Shown: positions 1 through 13,700 of the stretch, piece after piece
Position numbering within the stretch: the first letter of the stretch is position 1
Layout: each line of letters begins with the position of its first letter
Origin: Sabellastarte sp. h YS-2021
Taxonomy: Eukaryota > Annelida > Polychaeta > Sabellida > Sabellidae
Assembly (NCBI GenBank): GCA_964017235.1
Contig: OZ024934.1
Coordinates: 88,502,706-88,566,705, forward strand
Reading direction: 5' to 3'
DNA: 64,000 nt
Program-made: the position numbers and the translations under genes
Notes under the pieces: model-generated
Told to the model about the DNA's origin: nothing
What the model saw: only the letters and a program-made list of their open reading frames with translations
Database searches by the model: none

Positions 1-239
1 AAGTAAAATTTTTTGTTAGTTTATTTTTTATTACATAATTTATTTTTAAAAAATTCAGTTACCATATTACAGATACAAATTTATTAACAATGTGCAATAC
101 CTTTATAATGTAGCAGTTAGAATTGGTGACAGCTGATATTTTTCTACATAATTTTACTAAATTAATTAATATAATTGTTGGATCTGTCATAAAATTTTTA
201 TATGTTCATGTTTACCTCCACATTTACAGGAATAATTCT

Positions 240-1392
240 GGCCTTTATCTAATCTAATCTACTGCTTTGCAGGCGCAATATCTTCCCCATTAAGGGGAAC
301 TCAGTGCGCTAGTAACAAAAATCATTTCTTATAAGGAGAGTCGAGGGGCGTTCAAGGTCAGTGTACCGGGTTTGTGGGTGGAACCGAGAGGGAAGGAGAC
401 TAAGTTGGGAAGCTAGAGTTGAAAAGGTGCATTTTGAGGTGTTTCCTGAAAGATGCGACAGAGGGACTGTTTCTTATTTGGAAGGGGAGAGAGTTCCAAA
501 AAACTGGGGCATAGTGACTAAAAGAATTTGAGAAGTGTTTAATTGATTTATGAACTCTACGGTCAAAAGTGGGGGTATGAAGGAACTTGAGTTTAGGGGT
601 ACTTCGTCTAGTATTTCTGAAGGAAGTGTAGGGGTGGATTAGTTCTCTTAGGTAAACAGGCTGACCTTGGTTGAGGATTTTATATGTAATGAGGCCTATT
701 TTGAATTGTACCCTATACCTAAGTGGAAGCCAATGGAGTTTTTTCAGTTGAGGGGTGATGTGAGAAAATTTTGAGGAACAGGTGACAACCCTGCAGAGTG
801 AGTTTTGCACTAGTTGCAATCTTCTTAGCTCAAAGTCTGTGAGTGATAGAAACAGGGAATTGCAGTAGTCCAATCTGCTGCTGACCAAGGCATTGACTAA
901 AAGAACTGATGTTTTAAGGTCCAGAAGGGGGCGTATTCTGTAGAGGTCTCTTGCATGAGCTCTAGTGGACTTTATGACCTGTGACACATGGTTGGAGAAA
1001 GTGAAGTTGGAGTCAAACGCCACTCCGAGGTTCTTGACACTTTGTGCTGGTGAGACCTGATTACCAAGAATATTGATTGGAAAGTGAGGAAGGAGTTGTT
1101 TACGGTTGTTTTTCGAACCTATCAAAATGAACTCAGTTTTATCAGGGTTGAGTTTTAATTTATTTGTGAACATGAAGTTTTGGATGTCGTTTAGGCAATT
1201 TTTTAGTTTTTGTACAGAGTGAGAAAAATTTGCTGGAGAGAGTGAAATGTATAGCTGAGTCTCATCGGCGTAGAAATGGTACTTGATGCTACTCTAAGAT
1301 TGAATGATGGAGCTGATTGGGTTGGTGTAAAGGGAAAAAAGAATTGGACCAAGGACGGAGCCCTGGGGGACCCCATGCTGAAGGGCAACAGG
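240..1392 (-). pseudogene. 5'-truncated non-LTR retrotransposon (CR1/L2-like) reverse transcriptase remnant
   Basis: On the minus strand the frame starts GVPQGSVLGPILFSLYTNPI, a hallmark RT motif. It passes one in-frame TAG, then reads YHFYADETQLYISLSPANFS and continues open to LFNSSFPT at 400. The catalytic box is YADE instead of YADD, the element lacks its endonuclease and N-terminal RT, and it ends in a short (GATTA)n tail at about 245-265. The C-terminal LDYCNSLF and WLPLRYRVQFKI blocks are typical of the CR1/L2/Rex group. It is inactive and sits in GNPTAB intron 6. Confidence 0.85.
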
Positions 1393-1432
1393 ATTTGAGA
1401 ATGTGCTTTATTTGAGAATGTGCTTTATCAAG
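1392..1432. repeat. Short tandem duplication at the LINE 5' truncation point
   Basis: TTTGAGAATGTGCTTTAT occurs twice in a row directly at the truncated 5' end of the LINE. It may be a relic of the integration event. Confidence 0.5.
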
Positions 1433-1568
1433 ACAATTAATCGATCATGAAAATTGGGGACAGTTTGTACCACTACCAAGTAGCATCTTTCACTTGATTT
1501 TCTCCAATGAAGCTGCATATGCAATTTAGTATGCTTGTTTATTCTGCACAACAATAACAGCTTTTCAC

Positions 1569-1700
1569 CTTGTGGACAGAAGGGATGTACTGTTTTGGCA
1601 GGTGGTTGGTCAGGTCTGCCTCGGTAAATTTGCTTGGAAAGCCACTCAGCAGAATGATTGTGGACTGCAGCACGGCATTAGGAATGGTCCAATCACTTGT
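1569..1700 (-). CDS. GNPTAB: GNPTAB coding exon 6
   Basis: The exon has 44 codons, [20 protein letters not shown] then [25 protein letters not shown] parallels vertebrate LSGFPPTFKE and NHLP parallels TKLP. The acceptor is CATCTCTTTCAG. The donor is taken as CACAAG|GTGAAA at 1568, because the frame meets a stop 10 codons later and the next conserved residues (a KLLQLYSE-like stretch in vertebrates) are not encoded here. Confidence 0.88.
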
Positions 1701-4700
1701 CTGAAAGAGATGAAACAAGGTAAACATTTGTACTTAACTTGTACTCATTAACCAATACAGTATTGGCAAAAAGTACAAAATGCTGAATCATTTTGGTAGG
1801 GCCAGAACAAGTAGAGTAAGAAATCTAATATTCACCACATATCTGAAATTCGCCACATGTGGAAATACTAATAAAATAAATGAATTGAGATGAGACTGGT
1901 TGAATATGTAGTAAATTAAAGCTTTCTGAACTGAAAAATACCAATTTTAAGACAAAAAAAATCACTATTTTTATAAAATCAACTAAGGTTTTAGAGGTGG
2001 CAAATTTTAGATTCCTGGCGAATTTTAGATTTCTTACTCTACCAATACAGCTAGTATCCAACATGTATTTTTTCATTGTAAAACTAACTAGAGTCCTTTT
2101 ACTGTTAAGTTATAGAAAAACTGCTCATTTGACTAGGGATGGATCGGTAGGCCCGGTGTCTCAGTATCAAGAGCATTTTACAGAAATACTGTGATGGGAT
2201 TTCAAAACCACCATTTTGCTTGCATATAATGGACAGAAGAGTTAAAATACCCAAAATCTGAAGAAATTATAAGCTTTTGTCCCATATTTTCATGAATTTG
2301 CAGACTTTGATGTTTTGGTTACAACACTTTTTACCTCAATCTCACATGTCAACATATGTAATGGAAGGAAAACTTAAAATATTGGAAACAAACCAGAAAT
2401 CTGAAGAAATTACACACTTTAATACCATGTATTGTGCATTTTGGGACTTTCATTGGGATGTAGTTAAAAGGAAATGTCCATGTTTGGTCGGGATATACTA
2501 AAATGCGGAGTCCCAAAATCAGTTTTGGGTTTGGTTTTTGCATTGGCGATCTCTCGATGTACACATAATTGGTACCGACCCATCCCTACACCTGCTGGAA
2601 AAATTAAAAGATAAATTAAAAGAATGTTTGTATCAATAAAGAAAAGTGTAATCTTTCATAGACTTTCACCCAAGGTTATTTGATTCTTTATTGAGTTCTT
2701 TAGTTCTCTTTCCAGCCTCCACTATTGGTAGTATTTATTTTAGCAGCAGGATAACTGGATTGTGACAGCCAAGGTTTCATAGTGACATTGCTTCTGATCC
2801 CTCTATGTTGGCTCTTTTATTAGTGTGAAGCAGAATTCACCAGACGTTGGATTGTTCCCCCACTAATAGGGAATGTCAGCTGGACTTAGACCACTGTCAG
2901 GAAGGTTGGTTTAACCCTACTTATTACGAGTGCTTGGAATGGTATTGCTATATTATGACCTTGTATAATTAACACAATCTGGAGGTAAGGATGTGCTAAA
3001 ATATGGAACAAAATATGGATTTTTTCATTAATTCATGAAATTTGTTTTACTGACATATTTCCGTTTGCATGTAAGTTTACATAAATTCACTTCTGACTCA
3101 CATAGTATGCACGTTTGATGGAGGTGTTTTTTCCATTCACCAAGATGGTTTCATTCAAAGCAGCTTTCACTATAGAAAAACACAACCAAAAAAAAAACAA
3201 AATTAACTAAAATACAAACATCTCTGATGACAACTTAAACTACTTTAGCAAAAGAATCGTTAGTCTCTTAGTTATTGGGATACACTCCCAAGTTACTCAC
3301 CATGTTGTAGCTGTGGAAAAAGTAGCTGAACAACTTATTTTAATAAAATGCTGTAAATGCAATACTTTTAAGTTATAAGTGATTTAGTGCATGATTTCAT
3401 GACTTTTAATGTATTAAAATTTTTATGCCAAAAAATAATTATAAAGATCTAGGCCTGATACTCACACAAGGGAAATCTACTTGCAGCCTGGTACATATTT
3501 GCATAATAAGATAGAAATCCCTTAGTGTTGAAGACGGTAAACCGGAAACCTATTTGCCGACCGAAAGACAGTGATCCGGTTACGTTTTGTTTTCTTCTAA
3601 CCAAAACCGGTTTCGTCACATATTTCATTATTTTAACTTAAGTTTTCCAAAATATTGAACTACAACAAATATTTCCCAGTATTTTATAATATTCTATTGC
3701 TATATCACACGTTTTCTCCTCGAAAGTCTTCAAAAAGTCCCTTGTGGTTCTTATTTATATACAAGTTAAAGCTCATGTACGCATTTCAAAAACTATTTCT
3801 TCGCGTTTTATAAATCAAACGTACCCGGTTTTTCGCCGAATTTCTACTTTCGGAAACCGGTTCCAAAATTCGCATTCAACCACAACACTAAAATCCCTTC
3901 AAAAGTCAATGAGAAAATTGTATTAAAGTGTTGAATTTTTCACACTTTGGGTGGGGGTACCTCACTTCTAATGGCATTGGGGAACAGACAAATCTGCATG
4001 CATTTACGATTTATCATCCTCGATAGACAACGTATCTTTTAAAGTAACAGCATGTCTCTGAGCTTTGTACTTTTCAAGAAGTTGTTCACGCGGACGCGTA
4101 TGTTTATACCGCAGAGTGGTGCCATAGTGTCAGCTGACTGACAAGCCAGCCGACACAAAAAATATTAAATTATCAAATATGCCACTGTTTGCACGTTCAC
4201 CATAAAATACACACTGAAGTTTGGTTTGACATGACTACTAAACTTTGGGTTTAGAATCAGACCTTTTATTTCACCTAATGCTTCCACTTGTTGGATAATT
4301 TGAGGTTTTATGTGATTTTAAAGCTCTGATTCAAATTACTAGATCATTACAAGAGTTGTACTGGGTTGTAACCCTTCAATTCGAAACAGGCACTTCAGAC
4401 AATGTAAACTCCAGCATAATACGAGTTACCCTGCTTCCAATATCATGACACAAACATGGCTCGTACCACCCATAAACACAATACACTTCATCTCTTTGGC
4501 AAAAGCATATTCAAATATATTTTTGCAGTCATAGCAAGCAATTCGTGAACTTTTTGTTGTAAAAAAGTTACCACAGAGAAGTACAAATGCCTGAATACAG
4601 CTACTTGCCAGACAATAGATACTCATCTCACTGCACTTACAGTGTTCTGTGGTATCAAACTCCACTACGGTCACCGTCAGGTTCTCATTCTCTGGGTTTT

Positions 4701-7700
4701 TGATGGGATAGATGGACAGTGAAGGTTTCAGCCACGGGTAAACAATACCAAGTGTCTCCCTGGTTAGCCCACTAGGCAGGGGTGGGTCAATCACCAGCAT
4801 GTTGGTGGGCACACAGTTTGGGAAAGGACACTCCCCATTAGTGGATACTGCATGTCTGAAACAACAAGACTTCTAGACAACAGGCTCTGATGAAATGATA
4901 AATAACAGATAATTAGGCAAACACGGTCAAACAGAGACAATCACAGGACATTCCATATCTGAAGACAAATCATGAAAATACAAGTATAGTTAATCCTCGT
5001 CACTTTCTTTAAGTTCAGTGAAGGCACTGGTTTTTGTAACATTCATAACCATATGAGGAATTGGTTTTTATGAGACATAAAAGCAAAAAAAAAATGTTCA
5101 TATAAAGAGTAGTTTTTTAAAACTAAATAAAACTTCTTCAAATAATTTTTTAAACAAATAACAGAGAATCTGTGTAAATTTGGTGGTAGATTTGTAACTT
5201 TTTCTGTATAAATCTGAAGAGTCTCAGATTTGATCAGTTTAACTATAAGTTCTATCAGACTGCAACCTAGAAAACTGGCCTCCCCAAATTGGTGGGGGGT
5301 GGGGGTGGTGGTGGAATATTGGCCTTGCTTTAGTTTTTTAAATAAAAATGAAAAGTGTCAATATATTTACATCACACTTCAAATAACCAGGTTACTTTTC
5401 ACTTTCTTTTCATCAAAACCGGTTTCCTCACATATTCATTATTCTAACACAGTGGTAACACTCTTCTAATCTAATCTAATCTAATGTGGACTTTTATAGC
5501 GCTTAATCTCCATCACTGATGGACTCTAAGGCGCATCTAAACATAAAGCAAGGCAGTTAGCGTTAATCAAGGGACATTGCCTCCCACCTCCGAGATCGGG
5601 GTTCGGTTCCCAGCCTGACCTCAAGTGGGAAAGCTGGTAGTTGCTTGCCGTTGGTCGGCAGTTTACAGTACAGAACCTTGACCAACTGTATGTACTGGTT
5701 TCCTCTGCCCATCCATCTACCCGTCGTGATATTTTAACATAAGTTTATCAAAACATTCAACTACAATAATTATTTCACAGTATTTTGTGATATTCTATCA
5801 ATATATCCGCCATTTTGTTCTCAAAAGTCTTCAAAAAGCACATCGTGGTTCATCATTTATATGTGACTTATAGCTCATGTACACATTTGAAAAGTTATGC
5901 CTTGACATTTACTAAATCAAATGCATCCGGTTTTTTTCGCCAACAATTTCCACTTTCGGTAACCAGTTCTAAAACTCGAATTCAACCACAACACTACTTC
6001 AGGGAGGCCACTTTTCCACTGCCACTAATTGTGGGGAGGCTAGTTTTCTAGGCCAACTTTCCATTTCCCACTTACTTATGAGACTGGTTAAGCCTCTGTT
6101 CCATGAGGTCTTTGTGTTTCCGTAGTTCATAGATGAGTTTCGGATCTGTGCCATTCACCCAAGTGTACACAACATCAATTGGTACTGGTAAGCAGAGTCT
6201 GAAATAAACCATTACTTTCCAGCGGTTGATGTCATAAAACTTGTTTGTGATTTGAACCATTATCTACCATAATTTGTTTTGTTCTGATAGAAATAACAAC
6301 ATCAGCAAACAAGACTGTAAAAAAAGACTTGAAGACCAGTTATTGAAAATGTTATTACTTTATGTATTTTAATGGCTGATACTTCATTAAACAATAAAAA
6401 TAGCATCAGAAATGTCCATACCCAACAGCCTGGAAAAATAGCATTGGACAATGGACACCATGAACTATACAAGAAGCGAACCAGTACAAAGATCAAGAGA
6501 TTTTCAGAAAAAAGTAGGTCATGTAAAGGTGCAGGACAAAACACTAATGAGAAAATTATGTTAAGATAAAGTACCAAAACAAGATAAATCAATAGTGAAA
6601 AAAAAAATTAAAACAGAATTAATCCGTAAACTAAAAGGTATGAAGCTGTGAAATTTATTAATTTTAAGTATAGCTTAAAAGGCTGTGGTGAAAAACCACA
6701 ACATTTTCTGAAATATTTCACATTTTAACTTAATACTGGCCTAATTCATAATATCTCAAGATAGGCTTTTCTAGTTTTAAATTGTGGCTCAAGTATGTTT
6801 ACAGTAAAGTTTCACTATGTCAGTTATAAAAATGGACAAGAATCTGGGTGTGTAGACCTCAAAAGGCGGGTTGTACAATCAGTATCAGGGATGGCAACAC
6901 ATACTAGTACTTGCCATATCTACAGGATGGGTTTATGCAAGATGTATGCAACATGATAGTTGTGATACTGGTCCTAGACATATCAAAATAGTGATGGGTT
7001 CTATCCTTCTACTTTGTCAAGTTTGAAATCGATTAGAAGAAGAATGTTCAAGTTACATTCTGCAAAAAGAATTTCAAGATGGCAGACATCTCGATTTTGC
7101 AAATGGCACCAACTTCAAAGGCAACCTACCCCCAGGTGCTGCCCTACCACCTTGTTAAGTTTCAACTGATCGGCAAAAGCATCTTCGAGTTAGAGTCCGG
7201 CAACGGAATTTTAAGATGACGACCCCCATGAGAACCATCTTGTTTTTCAAATAGCACCAAATTTGAAAGCAACCTAGCCTAGGTGATGCCCTACCGCCCT
7301 GTTAAGTTTCAAATTGATCGGCAGAAGCATCTTTGAGTTAGAGTTCGGAAATGGAATTTCAAGATGGCAGCCATGGTGGCGATCTTGTTTTTTGAAGTGG
7401 CACCAATTTCGAAAGCAACTTAGCCTAGGTGGTGCCCTACCACCCTGTTAAGTTTCAAATCGATTGGCAGAAGCATATTTGAGTTAGAGTCCGGAAACGG
7501 AATTTCTAAGTCATCAATTTCAAAAGCAACCTGGCCGAGGTGATGCTCTACCACCCTGTTAAGCTTCAAATAAATCAGCACAAGCGTCTTCGAGTTAGAG
7601 TGCAGAAATGGAATTTCAAGATGGTAGCCATCTTGTTTTTTTTTCAAATGGCACCAATTTTGAAAGCAAAGAGCCTAGGTGGTGCCACCCTGTTATGTTT

Positions 7701-10700
7701 CAAATCAGTCAGCGGAAGTTTCTACGAGTTAGAGTCTGGAAACCAAAATGTTGTTGACAGACAGATGAATGGACGTCGGACACATCAATCTAATAGGCGG
7801 GTTGGTTACAAACAACCCACCCAAAAATACCAATTTTTTTTTTCAAAGTACTAGAAAATGATTTTGATTTTTGTTAATGGTAGGACCACTAACAGCTGTT
7901 GCTCTATCTGTGACCAGCTTCCCAGCATTTTCCACTGAAACTTAAACACGAATTTCAAATTAAGCTTTGATGAGAATTTTGGAAAAAAAAGAAGAGATTT
8001 CTGAAAAAAAAGAAAGAAAAATAATCACCTCTTTCTATAAGAGCGTCCTGCAAGGTTATCACTGAAGGAATTAAACACGGTTGCATATTTTTCTTCACTC
8101 CATTCTAAGAATGTCTATAAATACAAATCATTCTTTACAATTTCATTCAGTACAGAAATCTTTCCACTTTTAACATCTACTGACACATAGTAACAATAAC
8201 AAGACCACCACAGTGGTATGATCTCCACCGGGGAGTAAACGCTAAACGATATACAAATATAAACCTAGAGCTATGAAACTAGGTCAGGACACAGAACATC
8301 AAATAGACCAAGGAAATATTTGCCAAAAATAGAAAAACAGAAATTTGCTTCTATCTTCTTAACCATGCAAGATAGAGTGATTTCGTCAAAATTTTCGACC
8401 CAACCAATGCAAAAAGGCATGAAGCTGAAATAATTTACATGTACACTAATAAATATTTAAGTATCATTGATATATTTTACAAATGAAACAAGGTCTTGTA
8501 AGACTAGTGTACAATTTTGGCAAAAGGTTCATCGGGTGGACATTACACATGATAATGTGTGTTCTTCTATGCTATCCTGTTTCTATTCATATGTCGCAGC
8601 TACTATCAACAGCGCGTCCTATTTCTAGTTAACTTCTGTAGTTGTGATAGGGTCAAATTTTTATTGTATTTTGCACACTTAAAGATATAGAATCGTGTTA
8701 TGAGTAAAACAAAATTTATAGGCCAAAAAGAATGTTCAGTGAATGCACAGCCCAAAATTTTGTCTGTGTCACGAAAGTTAAATGTTGAACCAGTTTTTGT
8801 CTCAATTCAGGTTTGTAGATTCTTCCAAAGGCTATCTACTCTGTTACAGCCTGCAAATAAATGTGTAATTATTTTGCAACCTTGGCCACATAATAGACAA
8901 ATATCTGAGTCATATTGTTTAATTTTATGTAAAAATTCTTGTGTACCAAGAATCCTTCAGATGATTCTATATTGGAACCATATGAAATCAATCAATCAGT
9001 TGTCCAAGTACTTAATCATCAAGACGTTAAACATGTTCCAAGTAGTACCCAGGGAGGCGTTACGGGGCCTCGAAAGAGTCTTCTGTATTGAAACTGTTAT
9101 CGTAAATACTGAAAAGGTTTATTTTATAAATTTGTTTCCAAAAATTTATGTCATGGTCTCTGTTTAAGTTTTGGCACCATTTTTGTTCTCAGCCTGAAGT
9201 CATTGAGAATATGGTATATCTGTCACCTTTAGAGGGCTATGCGTAAATTTGCATGTGGAACGAAATAACTAAAGCTGAAAGGGATATTCGCCTTATTCGT
9301 TCTCCGCTCTGCATTTTCCGCATTCGACTTTGATAATGAGGAAACAAATATTCGTTGTATGTACAGAAATTAGGCATCAAAACTCAAAATAGCACAATCA
9401 ACTATGATTTTTGTCAAATAACATAATAAATCATTAAAATTAAGAAGAATATACCTCGTTTACTTATGTTTTTATGACAACTTTCATGCGGTTGTACCAA
9501 CAACCGCATTTGGGTATTTCGGCAAAATAAAAGGACAGTGCTAAAACACACCAAACGAATATTCGAAAATTTCCGAATTCTGGGATGCGGATATTCGACC
9601 ACGAGTTTTGTCTTCTCTTTCAGCTCTAGAAATAACTCTATTTTGCACGGTTAAGGCAAATTTGTATTTTTCCATTTGAGAAAAAATTCGAAAATTCAAA
9701 ATGGCCGCCATATGCGAGTACATTTTTTAGATGCCCCATGGATCGAAAATTTCGACAAAAACGCTCTATCTCGCGCGGTTAAGGAGATAGAAGCAAATTT
9801 GTGTTTTGCCATTTTTGGCAAAAATTTGAAAATTCAAAATGGCCGCCATTTTTGGGGAGGGGAAAATTTTTGGAAAATTGCAGAGTATATTGCTTAGATG
9901 CCCTGGGGGTCAAAAATTTCAACGAAATCGCTCTATCTCGCATGGTTAAGGAGATAGAAGGAAATTCGTGTTTTGCCATTTTTGGCAAAAATTTGAAAAT
10001 TCAAAATGGCTGCCATTTTTGGGGAGGGGAAAATTTTTTGAAAATTGGAAAGAGTACATTCCCAGTGTTCATTCTAGAGTTGGAGCTACTTGAGTCAAAT
10101 GACTCCTTTACTAAATTTTGGTGGGACATTTAGTAAATGCGATGAGTCAAATGACAAAATTAACCTTACATTTGAGCAAATTGGCTTAAATAGGACAGAA
10201 GAGAAAAAAGTACTATTAAGACTATCTTCAAAGTGAATTTGCAATACTAAATCAAATTCAAGTCTACTCACTGTGAAAAAACTTTATTTCAATTCAAGAC
10301 ATATTTGTAGTCAGCATGATGTACATATATATATTTGCAATAATTAAAGTTTAATTTTTACCGATTTTTTTTTCATTTTTTTGTTTCAATAAATATGGTC
10401 CAACCCTGCACTATCTAAAACTAGAAAAAAAATTAATTCACCTTGACATAGGTTCACTCAGGGAGTTGTTTTTATTTCATACAAAAAAATAGCATCAGAG
10501 ATGCCCGTACCCCACAGCCTAGGGAAATATTTTCAACACCATGATATATAGAAGTACTGTACCAGTACAAACTTCAGGATACTTACAGAGCACTGTCAGT
10601 TACATAAAACAATGTTTAAATGGAGAAATAATGTTTAAAAGAAAGATAATGCTTATAAAGATGAAGTATTAAAACAAGATAATTCAATAACAAGATGACA

Positions 10701-13700
10701 GCATTAATCAGCAAACTAAAATTCAACCCTGTTTATCTACATCTGCAAGGCCCGAATTATGGTTTAGATGGTTTGAATATTACCATGCATACAGAAGTGG
10801 TAATAGATTTAATGAATGCTTATGTGTGGTGTTGGAGCAAAATCTGTGGCTCACTTGATGAAATTCTATCTCTTACAATGGGAAGTTATGAAAGAAAAAT
10901 TATTAATAAATTCTAATATGACTTTAATAGTGCTTAATCTGCATCAAAAGAGAGACCCAAAGGTGCAACAAGATTTTATAGGTCAAGGTCACTACGACAA
11001 GGTCAAAGGTCAAATTAAGGTGACACCATGATAATACACACCTATAGCCCCTAACCAATGTCCCTAGCAAGTATCAACTTCCTCAACCTTACGGTTTCCA
11101 AGATATAGCCCAGACAAGATTTTATAGGTCAAGGTCACTACGCCAAGGTCAAAGGTCAAATCAAGGTCAGATCATGACGTTGCACAACTACATCCCCTAA
11201 CCAATGTCCCTACCAAGTATCAACTTCCTACACCTTACGGTTTCCGAGATATATCCCGGACAAGATTTTTGAACTCAAGGTCACTACGGCAAGGTCAAAG
11301 GTCAAATCAAGGTCACACCATGACGTTGCACACCTACACATCCTAACTAATGTCCCTACCAAGTACCAACTTCCTACACCTTACGGTTTCCGAGATATAG
11401 CCCGGACAACATTTTATAGGTCAAGGTCATTATGGCAAGGTCAAAGGTCAAATCAAGGTCAGACCATGACATTGCACACCTACACCCCCTAACCAATATC
11501 CCCACCAAGTATCAACTTTCTACACCTTACGGTTTCTGAGATATAGCCCAGACAAGATTTTATAGGTTAAGGCCACTACAACAAGGTCAAAGGTCAGACC
11601 ATGACACTGCACACCTACATCCCCTAGCAAATGTCCCTACCAAATATCAACTTCCTATACCTTACGGTTTCCGAGATATAGCCCGGACAAGATTTTACAG
11701 GTCAAGGCCACTACGGCAAGGTCAAACGTCAAATCAAGGTCAGACCATGATGTTGCAGACCTACACCCCCTAACCAATATCCCTACCAAGTATCAACTTT
11801 CTACACCTTACGGTTTCTGAAATATAGCCCGGACAAAATTTTATAGGTCAAGGTCACTACGGCAAGGTCAAAGGTCAAATCAAGGTCACACCATAACGTT
11901 GCACACCTACACCCCCTAACCAATGTCCCTGGCAAATATCAACTTCCTACACATTACAGTTTCCGAGATATAGCCTGGACAAGATTTTATAGGTCAAGGT
12001 CACTACGGGAGGGTCAAAGGTCAAATCGAGGTCAGACTATGACGTTGCACAACTACACCCCCTAACCAATGTCCCTACCAAGTATCAACTTCCTACACCT
12101 TACGGTTTCCGAGATATAGCCTGGACAAGATTTTCAAACTCAAGGTCACTACGGCAAGGTCAAAGGTCAAATCAAGGTCAGACCATGACGCTGCACACCT
12201 ACACCCCCTAACCAATGTCCCTACCAAGTATCAACTTCCTACACCTTACGGTTTCTGAGATACAGCCCAGACAAACTATTTCCCGCCGCCCGCCCATCCG
12301 GACACCATGGGTGAAAACAATACCCCGACAGCCCTTAAGGGCTGTGGGGTAAAAACTCCATTATTGATGTAAATGGATATAAATTTGCCACTTTTTGAAA
12401 AAAAAAAAATGGATTTAAAGCAATAACATACTATGTAAAATTTAAGTTAAATTATTATTTAACATCTTTTCCAGTCGAAAATTGTTATTAACATAGATGC
12501 AACTTTTCAAAAGTTTGTCCCACAGTAGTTTAAAATGTTTGTTGTTACTTGTTAACAATTGTCTGAAGTCACCTGTAAGAGTGCATTATGCAAAAATATA
12601 CTTTAAAAAGTGGAAATATTAAAAACTGGATAATAAAATCTTGTTGTGCAATAGATATTTATTTCTATATATATTTAACAAAACTATGAAAAAATTGGGA
12701 AATTTACATCCACTTATATCACTTACTATAAACGTGTTTTCTATTGATAAATACCAAATTTTTGTTAAACGAAGTATGATTGGACAGGTCCGTTTCCGCT
12801 CGACCAATCAAATTAAGGCATTTAGAAGCATGGAAACATGGAGGAATTGGGTTAAAAAGACAATATATGTGTCCTTTTATTTCATTTTGAAACAAAATTC
12901 GTCTAATTTCCCCAATATTTACAGTGAAAACATGGGCGATAATGCAAGATCTATGCGTTACCGCGACTCGGGACCATAACATGTATGCGTCTTTTCGCCC
13001 CAGTATAGCGACAAAAGACGCGGAAACGCGTAGTAAAATGAACTCTGCATTCCTTAGATACCCTGTGGGTCGAAAATTTCGACGAAATAGCTCTATCTCG
13101 CACAGTTTAGGAGATATGAGCACATTTGCCTTTTTCCGTATTCAAAATAGCCAATTACTCATTTATTTAATTAATTACTCACTCATCTATGAAGCAACCC
13201 CCCCCCCCCCCCCCCCCAAAAGCGATCCAATACAACCCATTAACCCAATGAACCTCCATACCAAATTTCAGAAACCTAGGCTTAATAGCATTCCTTAAAA
13301 TGTCTGGAAACCAAAGAGCTACTCAAAAGTAGCAAAGTAGCTATTACTCAGTTAGCTATAGAGCTATCATCACCAAAAGTAATCCCATACAAGCTATTAC
13401 CCCAATAAACCTGCATGCCAAATTTGGTAAAGATATGATAAGAACTGTTGCCTAAAATGTCTGGAAACCAAGTGGGACGCCGGAAAAAGCAAAAATAATA
13501 TGTCCACCCCCCCACTGGGGTGGACATAATTAAGTGACGAACTTCACTGGCTGCATGAGCCGTAAATACATTTAGTTTACAATCAACTTTTTAACTGTAA
13601 CATCTGAATAGCTGTAGCTAATAAAACAAAATCAAAAATATTACAAATGATTACTACTGTAGTAATGCTGGGACGATGTTTGCAAACTTCGGTATTATCG

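Noticed and set aside
4426..4640. Continuation of the GNPTAB exon 4 reading frame to a stop at 4426
   Set aside because: It lies past a strong GTAAGT donor, shows no similarity to GNPTAB, and the downstream exon phase requires splicing at 4640.
8700..9167. 155-codon plus-strand ORF
   Set aside because: No recognisable domain, no splice or promoter context; it lies inside GNPTAB intron 1 on the opposite strand. Most likely chance.
12641..13298. Overlapping ORFs of 112, 124 and 134 codons
   Set aside because: They overlap each other on both strands and run into a family 1 fragment and a poly-C tract, with no homology seen.
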